Origin: Megaleporinus macrocephalus
Lineage: Eukaryota; Chordata; Actinopteri; Characiformes; Anostomidae
Reading direction: 5' to 3'
DNA length: 64,000 bases
Assembly: GCA_021613375.1 (NCBI GenBank)
Contig: CM038710.1
Location: 26,424,763 to 26,488,762 of the forward strand
In this document: piece by piece, positions 12,691 through 23,664 of the stretch
How the letters are laid out: the number at the start of each line of letters is the position of its first letter
Numbering within the stretch: the stretch's first letter is position 1
Program-made: the position numbers and the translations under genes
The notes under the pieces: generated by a model
The model's database searches: none
What the model was told of the DNA's origin: nothing
Seen by the model: only the letters and a program-made list of their open reading frames with translations

Positions 12691-13400
12691 AACGCATACA
12701 GAACTTACTTAACACTTCAGCACAACAGTAATTCATATAGCATTAATTCAACACTTCAGCATTGCAGTTCTCAACTTTCACTCAGCACCACAGTCACTTG
12801 TACTGCAACTATTCAGCACTGCAGTAACTCATGCAGCATCTACTCAACACTCAAGCACTGTAGTAACTTTTACAGCATCCAGTCGGCACTCTAACTCACA
12901 GAGCATCCACTCAGCACTGCAGTCACTCATACAGCATCCACTCAGCACTGCAGTCACTCGTACAGCATCCACTTAGCACTGCAGTCACTCCTACAACAAC
13001 TATTTAGCACTGCAGTAACTCACAGAACAGCCACACCAACACCTAGAGTTACAGTTCACAGTCACACACATAAAACCTTCACTCAACACTGCAGCACTGC
13101 AGTAACTTGCGTAGTATTCACTTTACAATTCAGCATTGTATTAACTCCTACATTACTTACTTAACACTTTGGCCCTGCAGTTTCATACAGCATTTACTCA
13201 ATACTTTAGCACCACAGCAACTTACACATCTACTACTCATCTACACATCTACTCATCTACTATGAGCACCTCTACACTGTGGTACCAACTCACGCACACC
13301 CACACCTAGAGTTACAGCCCACAGTCACACACATAAGACCTTCACTCAACACTTCAGCACTGCAGTAGCTCATGCAGTATCTACTCAATTGTGCACACCT
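12691..13400. repeat. Degenerate extension of the minisatellite
   Basis: Diverged copies of the same theme (CACTGCAGTAACTCAYACAG with CATCCACTCAGCACTG) continue with indels and substitutions, including two copies of a block ending CACACACATAARACCTTCACTCAAC (around 13060 and 13330). This looks like the ancestral edge of the array. Confidence 0.75.
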
Positions 13401-13599
13401 TTATCATCACACACACATCTAGAACCTAGTCACACACCTTTTTGACAGACAAAAAGCCAGACACACACATGCGCACACACTTTTGTACAGTTTATGAGTG
13501 TGTCGCTCTGTTAGAGCTCTCTCACATTCCTGTGTGTGTATATGTGTGTGTGACATGCCCGCTTTGCTTAAACAGGTTTTACAAACACGCTTTTACTCG

Positions 13600-13770
13600 C
13601 ACTCGCTCCTCTCGCCTTCTCATTGGCCGCCCACACGCGCCTGCCCCGCGCGCTCTTATTGGTCAAAGCGCCACGCGACCGGCTCGAGGAGGGGGGCTCC
13701 CAGGCGCGTGCCGCTTTTAAACCGGCCGCGTCGCCCTGAGACACCAGTAAAGAAATCCTCCTGTGGACGG
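13600..13770 (+). promoter_or_regulatory. atoh1: atoh1 core promoter (candidate)
   Basis: A CpG-rich block just upstream of the atoh1 start. It holds two inverted CCAAT boxes (ATTGG at 13622-13626 and 13658-13662), an N-box CACGCG at 13672-13677 of the type bound by HES repressors, and a TATA-like TTTTAAA at 13715-13721, in an order and spacing consistent with a start of transcription near 13745. The start site itself is inferred. Confidence 0.6.
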
Positions 13771-13817
13771 AGCGCGAGCGGCAGGTGCGAGAAGAGAAGA
13801 CACACGCACCCCTCTCT

Positions 13818-13854
13818 CACGCGCACGCACGCACGCACGCACGCACACACACAC
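13818..13854. repeat. (CGCA)n/(CA)n tract in the atoh1 5' UTR
   Basis: Tetranucleotide GCAC repeats passing into CACA, between the putative transcription start and the first ATG of atoh1. Confidence 0.85.
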
Positions 13855-13931
13855 CATCCTCAGATACACTCCAGCCACAAACACACACCGGCTTTGGATT
13901 TTTGGGACTGTTTAAAGACATCAGCACGGGA

Positions 13932-14456
13932 ATGAACACAGACGGGCCGGATGGAGCCGCAAGCGCGCTTCCGTACGCCGCCGAGGCGCGCGCCTGGCTC
14001 GCCCCCGCGCCACGCGCCGCCCACCTGTCGCGCTCGAGCCGCGCCTCTTCGAGCCCCCCTGCGGCCAAGCCGGGCAGCAGCACCGCGGCCGTGCAGAAGC
14101 AGCGGCGGATCGCGGCGAACGCGCGCGAGCGGAGGCGCATGCATGGCCTAAACCACGCCTTTGACGAGCTGCGCAGCGTCATCCCGGCGCTGGACAACGA
14201 CAAGAAGCTCTCCAAGTACGAGACGCTGCAGATGGCTCAGATCTACATCAGCGCGCTCGCGGACTTGTTGCGCGCGCCCGGCTCCTCACCGGTGCCACCT
14301 GCGGCGCTTAGGCGCGAGGACGAGGCGCGCGCGGGCCGCAGTGACGGAGAGCTGTCCCCGCGCTCCCACTTCAGCGACTCCGACGAAGCGCACGCCGAAC
14401 TGCCCAGTGAGGACGAGCTCAGCGAGCTGAGGGCGCTGGGACACGGAGCTTTCTGA
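13932..14456 (+). CDS. atoh1: Atonal-type bHLH transcription factor ATOH1
   Basis: Proneural transcription factor that dimerises with E proteins, binds CAGCTG-type E-boxes and specifies inner-ear and lateral-line hair cells and cerebellar rhombic-lip neurons. Single exon, 174 residues. The bHLH spans about residues 57-113: basic region with [13 protein letters not shown], helix 1 [14 protein letters not shown], loop DNDKK, helix 2 [21 protein letters not shown]. These match ATOH1/ATOH7-type atonal proteins, and the C-terminal [11 protein letters not shown] segment (142-152) is an ATOH1 signature. The start chosen is the first ATG in frame; the open frame continues upstream through the 5' UTR repeat but has no earlier ATG. 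Only about 56 residues precede the bHLH, far fewer than in tetrapod ATOH1, so this may be one of the shorter fish paralogues (atoh1b/c type); the paralogue is unresolved. Context between grid2 and smarcad1 agrees with ATOH1. Confidence 0.95.
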   Translation: MNTDGPDGAASALPYAAEARAWLAPAPRAAHLSRSSRASSSPPAAKPGSSTAAVQKQRRIAANARERRRMHGLNHAFDELRSVIPALDNDKKLSKYETLQMAQIYISALADLLRAPGSSPVPPAALRREDEARAGRSDGELSPRSHFSDSDEAHAELPSEDELSELRALGHGAF

Positions 14457-14574
14457 AAACAGACAGCAACAGACGCTATAAAATGAACGACGAAAGAATG
14501 AGAGACTGGCCAGCATTTTTCGTGTCAATCGAGGGGCTTGGAGTTCGGGAGTTTGGAAAAGCGCGCCGTCTCTC

Positions 14575-14703
14575 TTTCCCACCCGTATTGAGACAAGTCA
14601 CGCCCTCTCGTCCTGAGATTGGTCGCAGTATCTCGCCGCTCGCGCTACGACTGGCTGGCGGTCCATACTCGACAGAGCGGCTTGCCGGAATACGGGTGGG
14701 AAA
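14575..14703. repeat. Inverted repeat in the atoh1 3' UTR
   Basis: TTTCCCACCCGTATT at 14575-14589 is the exact reverse complement of 14689-14703, with 99 bases between. Weaker complementarity continues inward (CAAG and CTCTCG/CTCTGTCG segments), so the original arms may have been about 40 bp. Confidence 0.85.
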
Positions 14704-15361
14704 CGAAACAACGACGGTCCCTTCGCTCCTTTTCCACAGAGAGGCCGCTTCGAGTATCCGTGTGAACTGTTTTACACCCAGTTTTGTGACTTAAAAACAG
14801 TACGCTGTTATTGTTGTTTTCAAAGACTCTTTCGCCAACAGAAATGATTTTTGCCTTTCCATGACACTGACAAAATATAAAAAACCCTAACCCCACAACG
14901 CCATCGCGCAGCAGTGCCATGGGCTCGAATGTCATGCAAAAAAATACTGTCTTCCATAAAAATGACCGACCTGTTTTATGCCTGCGTGACCATTTCATAG
15001 AAAACGGATGATGATGATGATTTGTTTCTGAGCTCTCTAAAGAATCTGCGACTTCAAAAGTTTACTTGCACTTTAAACACGGGCCATAGGCTTGAGGAAC
15101 ATGCTTTTTGTAATGACGACTTTTTTTGTTTTGTTTTTATGTAGCCTAGTAATGCCAATTTGAAGAAGATATTTAATAGGAGCCATTAGATGTTTTGTAT
15201 ATGTGTTGCTTTTGAATAATGGATTTCAATGCGAGGTTGTTTGTTTTTTGGCTTCTGCTTAAGTTGTTTATTTATTCCTTTTGTCTTACTTGTCATTTTT
15301 TGTTATGTTATGTTGGGATTTAGAGAATTTGCCACATGCTTTATGTTTTAATTGATTTTTG

Positions 15362-15367
15362 AATAAA
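15362..15367 (+). terminator. atoh1 poly(A) signal
   Basis: AATAAA followed by a G/T-rich GAGTGCTGGTCGTTGC segment about 25 bases on. Confidence 0.65.
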
Positions 15368-15390
15368 AATTGATTAACTGAATTAAACGA

Positions 15391-16289
15391 GTGCTGGTCG
15401 TTGCTCTTCTCTGGTTAGAAGGACTTTAAAGAGATTTTAGGCTCCGTGATTGAACTTCTTAAAAATGTAGCATCAGTGTCACTCTGATTGTCTACTTGTT
15501 GATCTTGATTGTGATCAACTGAGACGTTTCATCTCATAAAGCAGTGTAAGACAAATTATTCAAACATGTAGAGAATAACAAACATGGTATGAACTGCCAA
15601 CTGTTCACCGATCTTGCCTGAATAGATGAGTTGGAGAGATAAAATGGTTTACAGACAATCTAAACCATTCATTGGATTTGTTATTGGGATGTAGAGATCT
15701 GTTAGATAAAACAGAACAAACAAGAACAACAAAACCGCGTTCACAAACTCTGAATGCCAGAAATGACTGCCAGGATAAATGCTCAGCATCAGGTTTAGAT
15801 ATGAACGGCAAATAAACCTGAACTAATTCACTGTTGGAGTTGTTAGAAACTGTTTACTGTGTCATGTTTATAGTTGATTAAATACATATAGTGAATTATA
15901 GGATTCTCGTTTCCTGCTTGTTTAAGCTAAGTGATAAAGGGAGACTTTATTTATTTGAGGTTAAAGAAAAGGTCGAAAAGTCCTAAACTTAAACTGATGG
16001 CTTTGCGTTTTTTATTTATTTATTTTACATTATTATGTTTTAATACACGTTTATTTTGCTTTTCTTATTTATTAACTTGGCCATAGGTTTATATACTTAT
16101 CATTTAGTTTACTTATTCCTGTTTAGTATTATCAGCCATTATTATTAACAGTGTTATTGTTGTTTTCGGTGTCTTGTACTTTGTGTGAGTGTGCAGATCA
16201 CCGGTGTTAAGTGTTCTCCTCGCTGTGCAGATGCTTCTGAGTTGTATGTAGAGAACTGAGGTTAACTGTATTTCTGCTGCTGATGTCGC
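15391..16289. other. Intergenic, nothing recognised
   Basis: AT-rich spacer between the atoh1 3' end and the first downstream GC-rich island. No supported gene. Confidence 0.5.
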
Positions 16290-16570
16290 TCTGAGAGCTC
16301 TTAAACGCGCGCGCGTTCACTGTGTGTGAGTGTGTGAGCCCCGTGGCGCGCGGGGTGTTGGGTGTCCTCGCTGCAGCACGCGCTGGCAGCTGGCGAGCGC
16401 GCGAGCCGCCCGAACACGCCGCGCGAGCAGCGCTCCCTCAGGACCCGGATACAGAGAGCGAGGCACACACGCGCCTTCTCCCTCTCTCTCTCTCACACAC
16501 ACAGGCGCGCGCGTGTTTACAATAGATGCACGAGCCGCACGGGATGATCCTGAGCGCGTTTAAGCATTTT
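16290..16570 (+). promoter_or_regulatory. Candidate atoh1 3' enhancer with N-box/E-box pair
   Basis: A CpG-rich island in AT-rich DNA, 1.9 kb downstream of the atoh1 stop. At its core an N-box CACGCG (16377-16382) lies 4 bp from an E-box CAGCTGG (16387-16393). The mouse Atoh1 autoregulatory enhancer, also 3' of the gene, carries an N-box and a CAGCTG E-box in the same close order (recalled, not aligned here). This suggests positive autoregulation through the E-box and HES repression through the N-box. Open frames here are CpG-island artefacts. Confidence 0.55.
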
Positions 16571-17539
16571 GGCACAACGAGAAAGTTTGCTTTTACGTTT
16601 CGGGGACTTTGCATCACTTTCTTTAGTTTATTTTTATTTGTTCTCTTTCTTTCTTCTTTTTTTCTCAGCTCAGCTTTTTTTCTAACGTGCCTTGTCATTT
16701 TTTGAAAGTTTTTTTTCCTCGTCTCATTTTCAAAACACTTCACTGGAAAAGCCTACAAATTATTGATGAGTGTTGTTGTGTGTCCCACCCTGCTCTGAGC
16801 CAATCACCTGCGCTCTGACTCCGAGATCCCTCTCCAGATTAACATGGAGAATAAAGGGCAATATCATGCACGCGCTCTCCATCTTCAATTATTTACAGCT
16901 TTTATCCATATACCTTTATCTTCTGCAGGAGCGCAGCCATCTGCGCCGCCCTGATACCTGCGACCCTCAAACCACTGATCAGCTCAAATTTCAGGACCAC
17001 AAGCGTGCACTTCTACAGCGAAACAGCGGTAACAGTCAGTGAGCTCGGCAGATCGTTAGGAAATTAGCCAAAGACGATTCCCGAACACGTACAGTGTCTC
17101 GGATTACAGTTTTTCTTTTTTATTTCTTCTTTTTAGCTGTTTTTTTTTTCAACAAAAACAAAACGTTAAAACTCTAAATTATTTATCTGCTCTCTGTTCT
17201 AGACAAGGATATGTTTTTTAATATTCTAAAATAATTCACATATAAAATACTAATATATATCATAAATATATAATATATAAATATAATATTTTATTTAATT
17301 TTACTATTTTGATTTTTTTACTACTGTTACTACTATTTTTGTTTCTTTTACCGCTGTGCTACTTTTTTAAATATTGTATCGTTATTTTCGTATTTAGCTG
17401 ATTTTTACACGTAATTTAATCTTTACCTCACACACTTTATGTTTATGTTTTATTTCATTTTAAACGTCATTGACGTCTTGTTGAATTCTCTGTTTATTTA
17501 AAAAGAGCAGAAATAAATAAACTCGAAATAAAGTGGGCT
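16571..17539. other. Intergenic between the two enhancer candidates
   Basis: T-rich spacer. A stretch around 16780-17045 is somewhat GC-richer and may belong to the same regulatory cluster, but it has no clear motif or exon. Confidence 0.4.
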
Positions 17540-17715
17540 CGTTGCGCCGCACGTGCTGGTTGTGCTGTAACAGCGGAGTTGTAATAACAGCTGCGAGGCT
17601 TGCGCGCGCTGAGGTTTCACTCTCATTAAATATTGAGCGCGGGGCGTTGGAGAAAAACATAAACAAACTCGCTCCGTCTTCAATGCGCATGCGCAGAATA
17701 TTCACCTGTTCTATA
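17540..17715 (+). promoter_or_regulatory. Second candidate atoh1 3' enhancer
   Basis: GC-rich block 3.1 kb downstream of the atoh1 stop with CACGTG (17550-17555), CAGCTG (17588-17593), an NRF1-like palindrome TGCGCATGCGCA (17684-17695) and CACCTG (17703-17708). Position and E-box density fit a two-part 3' enhancer. Conservation has not been tested. Confidence 0.4.
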
Positions 17716-19914
17716 CGGCCATCAACAGGTTTCAGTTTTTACTAGAGTTAAACATCATGTTCATCAAGTTCATGTCTCTATATATTAGACATCACCACTT
17801 ATTTTACAGACAGGGATCTTTTAGCACATTCAGCAAACTTGGTTTTTTATAGTCAAGAGCAGATCAAACATTAAAGGTGTTCTTATTTTATGATATTGTT
17901 TATATTTTTTCAACAGTTTTTGTTTACTTTGGATATCAAATGAAACGTGCATTATAGAACTTAATCCAGAATACATGGACAGATACTCAACCATGTCCAT
18001 GCTATTTGGTACAGTTATGAAATTATCAGTATTTGCACTCTTTAGTTAGGGTTTAGCGGATGGATTATACATTTGCTGTTGTGCTTTATCTAGTTGCAAA
18101 GCAAAGTATCTGAATTTCATATGAGATAAGGAGAGTAGGAGGCCGAAAAAGGGCTCGGACTCTCTGGGGACTTCGGAACAAAAGCTAAAACTAGGCCGTA
18201 CTCTCCATCTGCTGTGAGATTGTGCAACAAGCAGAGAGAGAGAGAGAGAGAGAAAGAGAAAGCGAGAGGGAGAGAGAGCGCAAGCATGGTTTTGAGGGGC
18301 CAAGATGCACTCAAAGTATAAGAGAGACCACAGGAAGGAGAGACAAGACGTCTTTTTCCACGTACTCCTGCAGAAGCATCCAAGTTACAGTCTACCTAAT
18401 CCCAGAACGTCCACACGTCCAGCATGGATGCATGTGCGTGCAGCACCTGTTCCCTCTTTCAGTCACATAAGGACCATTTGGAGTTCAACTTTAAAAGTTT
18501 GTATAAAATTTTAATGGCAGACAGCCTGAGGAACCTCGCCGCCCCCTACGTGCACGCACCTGTGGATGAACCTCAGAGGTAAAAAAAAGCTCTGATGCCT
18601 TTTTAGAAAGATCATTATCTGAGCAAGCCTGCAAAATAATAGTAAATGTCACGCAAGACGATGAATAAATGCAATGAATAATGCATAAGCTCCTGTGAAC
18701 GGCAGTGTCCACACCCCCACCCCACTCATGATCTGTGGAACAGATAACTGTGTCTTTCTAGTATGGCATTCGCTACGCATAATATGTTTCTTCTTTGAAA
18801 TCACACAACGTTCATAACTGGCTAAAGACCAGGCGTAATGTTTCTGAACACTTGTGTGAGCGAACAATATAGTGAGGCAGCATCAATGTGGAAATCATTC
18901 TGGTAAATGCAGCTATAAAACTCTATTATAATCCAAGTCTTTGCCCAACAAAGCCTTTGATTGTACTGTAAATATTAGCCCCCGGCATAAGGATATAATG
19001 TGATAAAGGGAGTATGAACAGCTTATTAGACACCATTGTCCACTTGTCTTTCTTCACAGTGTCAAAGGAAAACTGAAAGGGCACGACCGAGTCCTCTCAT
19101 CTTCGTGCCTCCCCTGGCTGCCCTTTTGTGTCTGCGAAATGTTCAAAGCGAATGTACCTAGACCAACATGAGGCTTCTTGGGTAACCATCCCATTCACAA
19201 GGCATACAATGGCGAGGCCAATTATAATGGCGCTCAATGGTCTCCGAGCATCAGTTACATTCTTTGTGAGGATATGGATGTGTGTGTGTATATGTATAGG
19301 AAACACCTTGACTGTAGGGGTATTTACTCTTTTCGGTGGCTTCTCTGCAGCTCGGGTTACGTCCGGCACGCTGCCCCCCTTCGGAGGTGTGAGGGCTGAG
19401 TGCTGACCATGCAACTGAGGAGCCGAGGGTCACTCCTTGCGGAGCTGCTCAGGGCAGTGGGCACGTTCCCAGTCTTACACCTCACACATGGGTGGTGCTT
19501 TGTGTTGAAAAGAGCTGAAGATGAGAACAAAGAAAGAAACAAAAACAAAAAAAAACTCAATACATGTAACGACAGCACTCCTGCATGAGCACATAACACA
19601 TATGCTTTCAGTATCATTTCATTATGTGATCTACACTCGTGCTGAGGAGATGATGAGCAGCAGACAATTCATTATCATATGCTCAAACACACAGGTGTAA
19701 TAAGTTTTGTGTTGCACTTTAACTGTTTTTTAGAGACTGAACAGACTTTAACCTCAGGTAGGTGCTTTACAAAAAATAATGCTCACTTAAAAAACACTCA
19801 ACTCAGTTCTTTGGACAGTTGCTTCTTTTACTACAGGTGATACTGTATTTAGAAAAAATAAAACAAACAAAATAAATAGGCTTGAAATGGATGAAAGGCT
19901 TGAAATTGATGAAA
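17716..19914. other. Gene desert segment, no gene recognised
   Basis: No coding exon that I can support. It contains a short GA repeat (about 18233-18255). Two AT/GC-mixed stretches (about 18930-19030 and 19120-19290) are less repetitive than their surroundings and could be conserved elements, but nothing specific identifies them. Confidence 0.4.
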
Positions 19915-20590
19915 TCCATACCTATGTTGTATCCACACTTATTGTTCAGCTCAACATAGCACATAGGCACACTCTGTATTTCTAAAATTACAGACCATAG
20001 TCCAGCCCCTTTTCACCCTGCTCTACAATAGTCAGGACCCCCACAGACCAGGTGGTTAATCATTCTCAGCACTGCAGTCACACTGAGTGTGCTGCTGGAG
20101 TTTTTAAACACTGTCCACTCTATTAGACACTCCTGCCTTGAAGGTCCACCTGGTAGATATAAAGTCAGAGACAGGTGCTCATCTGTTGCTGCACTGGTCG
20201 AGTTAGCCGCCCTCTAGTTCTTCATCAGGGGTCGCAGGGCGCTGTTGGCTGGATAGTTTAGGTTGGTGGACTATAGTCAGTCCAGCAATGACACAGAGGT
20301 GTTTGAAAACTCAAGCAGCACTACTATGTCTGATCCACTCGTACCGGCACAACACATACTAACACACCACCACAACGCCAGTGTCACTGCAGTGCTGAGA
20401 ATGATACACCACCCACATCATACCTGCTCTGTGGTGGTCTTGTGGCGGTCCGACAGAAGACAGAACCTTTTGCGGAGAAACAGATGGACTACAGTCTGTA
20501 ACTGCAGAACTACAAAGTGCACCTGTATGGTAAGCGGAACTGACAAAATGGACCTTGAATGTAAGTACAAGGAGGTGCACCTAAAGAAGG
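19915..20590. mobile_element. Non-autonomous DNA transposon with long imperfect inverted repeats
   Basis: The two halves are reverse-complementary. ATCATTCTCAGCACTGCAGT (from about 20057) pairs with the complement of the segment ending about 20404. Outward, ATTACAGACCATAGTCCA (about 19990) pairs with the 20480-20505 segment, and the similarity continues to about 19946 and 20543. The arms therefore exceed 100 bp. No transposase is present. Outer limits are approximate; the superfamily cannot be assigned from this copy. Confidence 0.7.
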
Positions 20591-20751
20591 GCTCAGTGAG
20601 TGTATATGAAACAGTATATTGTCTAACAGCAGCTACTAAAACACTGTAAAAATGAAATCGTCTTGTCGTCCTATAAGGTGCTATATATGTGCCAATATGC
20701 TGGTTTACTTACTATTACAGCTCTCTACCGCGCTTAGCTGTTAGCTGACTC

Positions 20752-20782
20752 AACTCTTCAAGTATCTGAGACTTGAAGAGTT
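20752..20782. repeat. Short perfect hairpin
   Basis: AACTCTTCAAGT and its exact complement ACTTGAAGAGTT separated by 7 bases; probably part of a dispersed repeat. Confidence 0.7.
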
Positions 20783-21144
20783 TAAACAAACATAACAGCT
20801 GTTATCTATATATTATAGATATAGATATTATATTCTGAATCTGCTTCACTCCAGATTAGCATAGCTAGCTAGCGTAAGCTATCCTGCCCCACTAAATCGA
20901 CAACGAGTTATAGTTTGTGCGAAACCCCGACAAACAACAAATCAAATTACTTAATTGGGGCATATTATTATAAGTCTTATAAAATAATTACATGTCCCAG
21001 TACGTTATATGTTTTTAAACAAGCTCACAAAGAGCTTAATGTTAATCTGTTGGACAACATTGCCTGAGTTTGGAAGTTGAAACCAGTGCGCGCGCCCTGG
21101 TGATGCGCTGGTTCACGCGTAGACTACACCGCCTGAGCTCGCCT

Positions 21145-21300
21145 CAAAGGGGAACTCCACCGTATAAAACAAATCTACATAATTAAATGGTTAAGATGTA
21201 AACAGACTTATTCAGACTGGTTTGGTGTGAAATTCTACGTTCTATAGCATTATTAAGTTATTACATTAAATGGTTTTGCCTTAAAATGCATTTTAATTTC
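21145..21300 (+). repeat. Dispersed repeat family B, copy 1
   Basis: Starts AAAGGGGAACTCCACC and continues through a region with ATAATTAAATGGTTAAGATG and TGGTTTGGTGTGAAAT. A diverged copy lies at 25412-25515 in the same orientation. Confidence 0.6.
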
Positions 21301-21487
21301 ATTTAATACATTAATGGTGTAGGACAGCACACTGCACGGCAAAATAATTTTTTTCTTTAGATTTCTGACTATTTTATTATCGCATTATATATACAAGGCA
21401 AGGGTAGGTCCAATTATTTGTTGTGAACATGGTGATCTTGGCTAAGATGTGTGATTAAGCAGCTTTCATATTTTAAAAAACATCCAA

Positions 21488-21575
21488 ATATGGTTAAGGT
21501 TCTAGACGGAACCCTTAAATCAGAACTAAACCTTTACAAATCGTGAACGTTTTTAAATGGTTCTTCATACTCATA
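21488..21575. repeat. Dispersed repeat family C (GGTTCTTT-type), copy
   Basis: Fragments of the form GGTTCTAGACGGAACCCTTAA and AAATGGTTCTTC. Similar fragments occur near 28383-28440, 29345-29450 and 35566-35655. Probably remains of a small inverted-repeat DNA element common in fish. Confidence 0.45.
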
Positions 21576-21909
21576 ATATCTCCTTCAAATGTGATTTCCA
21601 GACTTACAAATGTACTATGGCATATATTGTTACATTTTCAGAGGTATCTCCGGCATCGTTACAGTTGCTAGGCTATAAAGGACCAACCGTGTGAACCAGT
21701 TTGCTACAGCGCCACCCTGAGGCAGACCAGTGCTGCATCTCTACTTAATTAAGAAATAAATAAGAAATAACTGTTTGTGGGTGAAGCAGGTGGAACAACA
21801 TAAAATCCCCCCAGAATTTTGATTTTGAGATATTCAAGTGGTCCAAGAGGTTAACTGGGAGGGGATCCAGATTGGATTTAATGATCACACAGGTTGAACA
21901 GCATACAGT

Positions 21910-22025
21910 GTGAATCGTGTGAAAATCACCCCAAATCACTTGGAAAACATTCTGGTTTCATTGACTTACATTAAAAGTAAAGTATGTTTTGGTCTCCCCT
22001 GTGAAAATGTCATTTTGAAGCTACT
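21910..22025 (-). repeat. Dispersed repeat family A, inverted copy
   Basis: Contains ATTCTGGTTTCATTGACTTA followed by CATTAAAAGTAAA, the reverse complement of the segment in the copy at 46655-46865. Confidence 0.6.
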
Positions 22026-22029
22026 AGGG

Positions 22030-22640
22030 TTTTTTTTGGAAAGCGATGATATGCTGGATTTGGTGATGAGCAGCAATGCTGATCTATGCTGGTTTTTCTA
22101 GCAGGAAGGACTTGCAATATTTTGCACCTTGGATTGCACAATAAACAACAATCTCACAGTAAATCTGTTTTATTAAAAAAAGAGTGTGGATGGTCAGAAA
22201 TGAGGTGGATTATTATTATGTAGCTAAACATAAGTTCAACTGACTGTAGCCTTTACTTAAAATAAATTATGTTTTTTGTATTTTAACTAAAAGCTGGATA
22301 TCAGTAGAAAATTAGACATAATTTCAAAGCGTGCAGTTATCTAAAGCTTATATACATATCTTATTTTTGGAGTGGATATTCTGGTATGTCATCAAAACTA
22401 TATGCCCAAAAACTCATAATGTTGGGCTTTGCAAATTTTTTGCATATGGTACCTCACAGTTAGATCTGATTATACCTATTAACTGTATGATTAAAGCTTC
22501 TTCACAGTCACTTGCATCATATATGAGTACAAACAAGCTAGTTCAAGAAAACTGGATGCAAATGTTCTACTGTTCATTGCATTCCACCAGTTTCTCTCTG
22601 CTCAGGAAAGCATGGATGCTGTGGACGCTCTGAGGCTCTG
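22030..22640. other. Gene desert, nothing recognised
   Basis: AT-rich with no supported gene or element. Confidence 0.4.
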
Positions 22641-22835
22641 AGCCCTCCCTGCTCCCTCACTGCTCAGAGCCTTGAACTCATTTAACTCCGACAGGATTGG
22701 AAAGAAGTGCCTGTCCCACCCACTCACCTGTGAAGGCCCTGCGCCTATTAAAGACTCCTGCCCCCATTGTACAGTGACTGGGCAGATAATATTTCACCTG
22801 CTAGCCCCACTCTGGGGAGGGATACTGTATATTGT
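22640..22835. promoter_or_regulatory. Candidate conserved non-coding element
   Basis: GC-richer, non-repetitive block 8 kb downstream of atoh1 with two CACCTG E-boxes (about 22726 and 22795). No splice signals or protein similarity. Inference from composition only. Confidence 0.25.
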
Positions 22836-22839
22836 CAGG

Positions 22840-22840
<1 letters not shown>

Positions 22841-22885
<45 letters not shown>

Positions 22886-22901
22886 TCTCCCTTCCTCTCA
22901 C

Positions 22902-22945
<44 letters not shown>
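22841..22945. repeat. (CT)n microsatellite, interrupted
   Basis: CT dinucleotides with a CCCTCTCCCTTCC interruption. Open frames of Ser-Leu repeats here are artefacts. Confidence 0.95.
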
Positions 22946-23239
22946 CTGTTTTATTCCGCTCCCCTTTCACGACCGCTGAAAGCCTCCCCTGGTGCAGTTC
23001 CCTTGAGACCCCCACTCTCAGGTATCTCGTGGGTGGAGCAGAGGGGAGTGGGGCAAGCTGGGAGAGACAAGGGTATCGCTTTCCTCCCAGCACAGAGACA
23101 ACAGTACCCCCTCCCATCCCTCAATCCACCCACCCTCCTCCCCTTTCTCCCAATTAGGGGTACATGTTTGAGCCCACTTTCATTTTTCCCCTAGGTTCAC
23201 CTGTTCACCTCCCAAATTGAAGAGCTTGATCGAGTTCAA

Positions 23240-23660
23240 TGACCTTTTTATTCGGTGCAATTTAGCCAAATGCGGTGTTATATCATATCATTTCACTACG
23301 AGAACAGGAGCCTCATTGTAGAATGGAGTAAAATTGTGTTTGAAATGATTATATCTGACAACAGAGGATTGCGCAGATACATAGTACATAGTTTTCTGCA
23401 TCGAGGCCCATATGGGATTCCATTATGTGGTTATATTTAAAAAGACCAAACATCAGAGACGACTTTACAATTATTTTATGCTTCACTCAAAACTGTCATT
23501 ACAAGTCATCCAGTTGTCAGGAGATCTTTCTGAGGAGATTAGATACGAGATAAATGGCAAAAGCATAATCCAACAATTATTGAGAATTATTATAGAGAAG
23601 ACGAAAAGACAGATAAATAGCACTTTCATCTTTGAGAGAGGTGAAAATTAAGCTCCACTC
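23240..23660. other. Gene desert, nothing recognised
   Basis: No supported feature. Confidence 0.4.
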
Positions 23661-23664
23661 TGGC

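Larger units (their letters stand above)
14457..15390 (+). other. atoh1: atoh1 3' UTR (inferred)
   Basis: GC-rich at first, then AT/T-rich, with no coding exon. Ends near an AATAAA at 15362-15367. It contains an inverted repeat (separate entry). Confidence 0.65.

Noticed and set aside
12183..12736. Repetitive open frames (CSAVVLSEG-type and HSTLQHYSN-type)
   Set aside because: Direct translations of the 31/39-bp minisatellite, not proteins.
13785..13931. N-terminal extension of Atoh1 from 13785
   Set aside because: The codon at 13785 is GTG, not ATG, and the extension translates the GCAC repeat of the 5' UTR.
16317..16563. Overlapping open frames downstream of atoh1
   Set aside because: CpG-island artefacts in several frames at once; the block is better explained as regulatory.
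22672..23194. Ser/Leu-repeat open frames
   Set aside because: Translation of the CT microsatellite.
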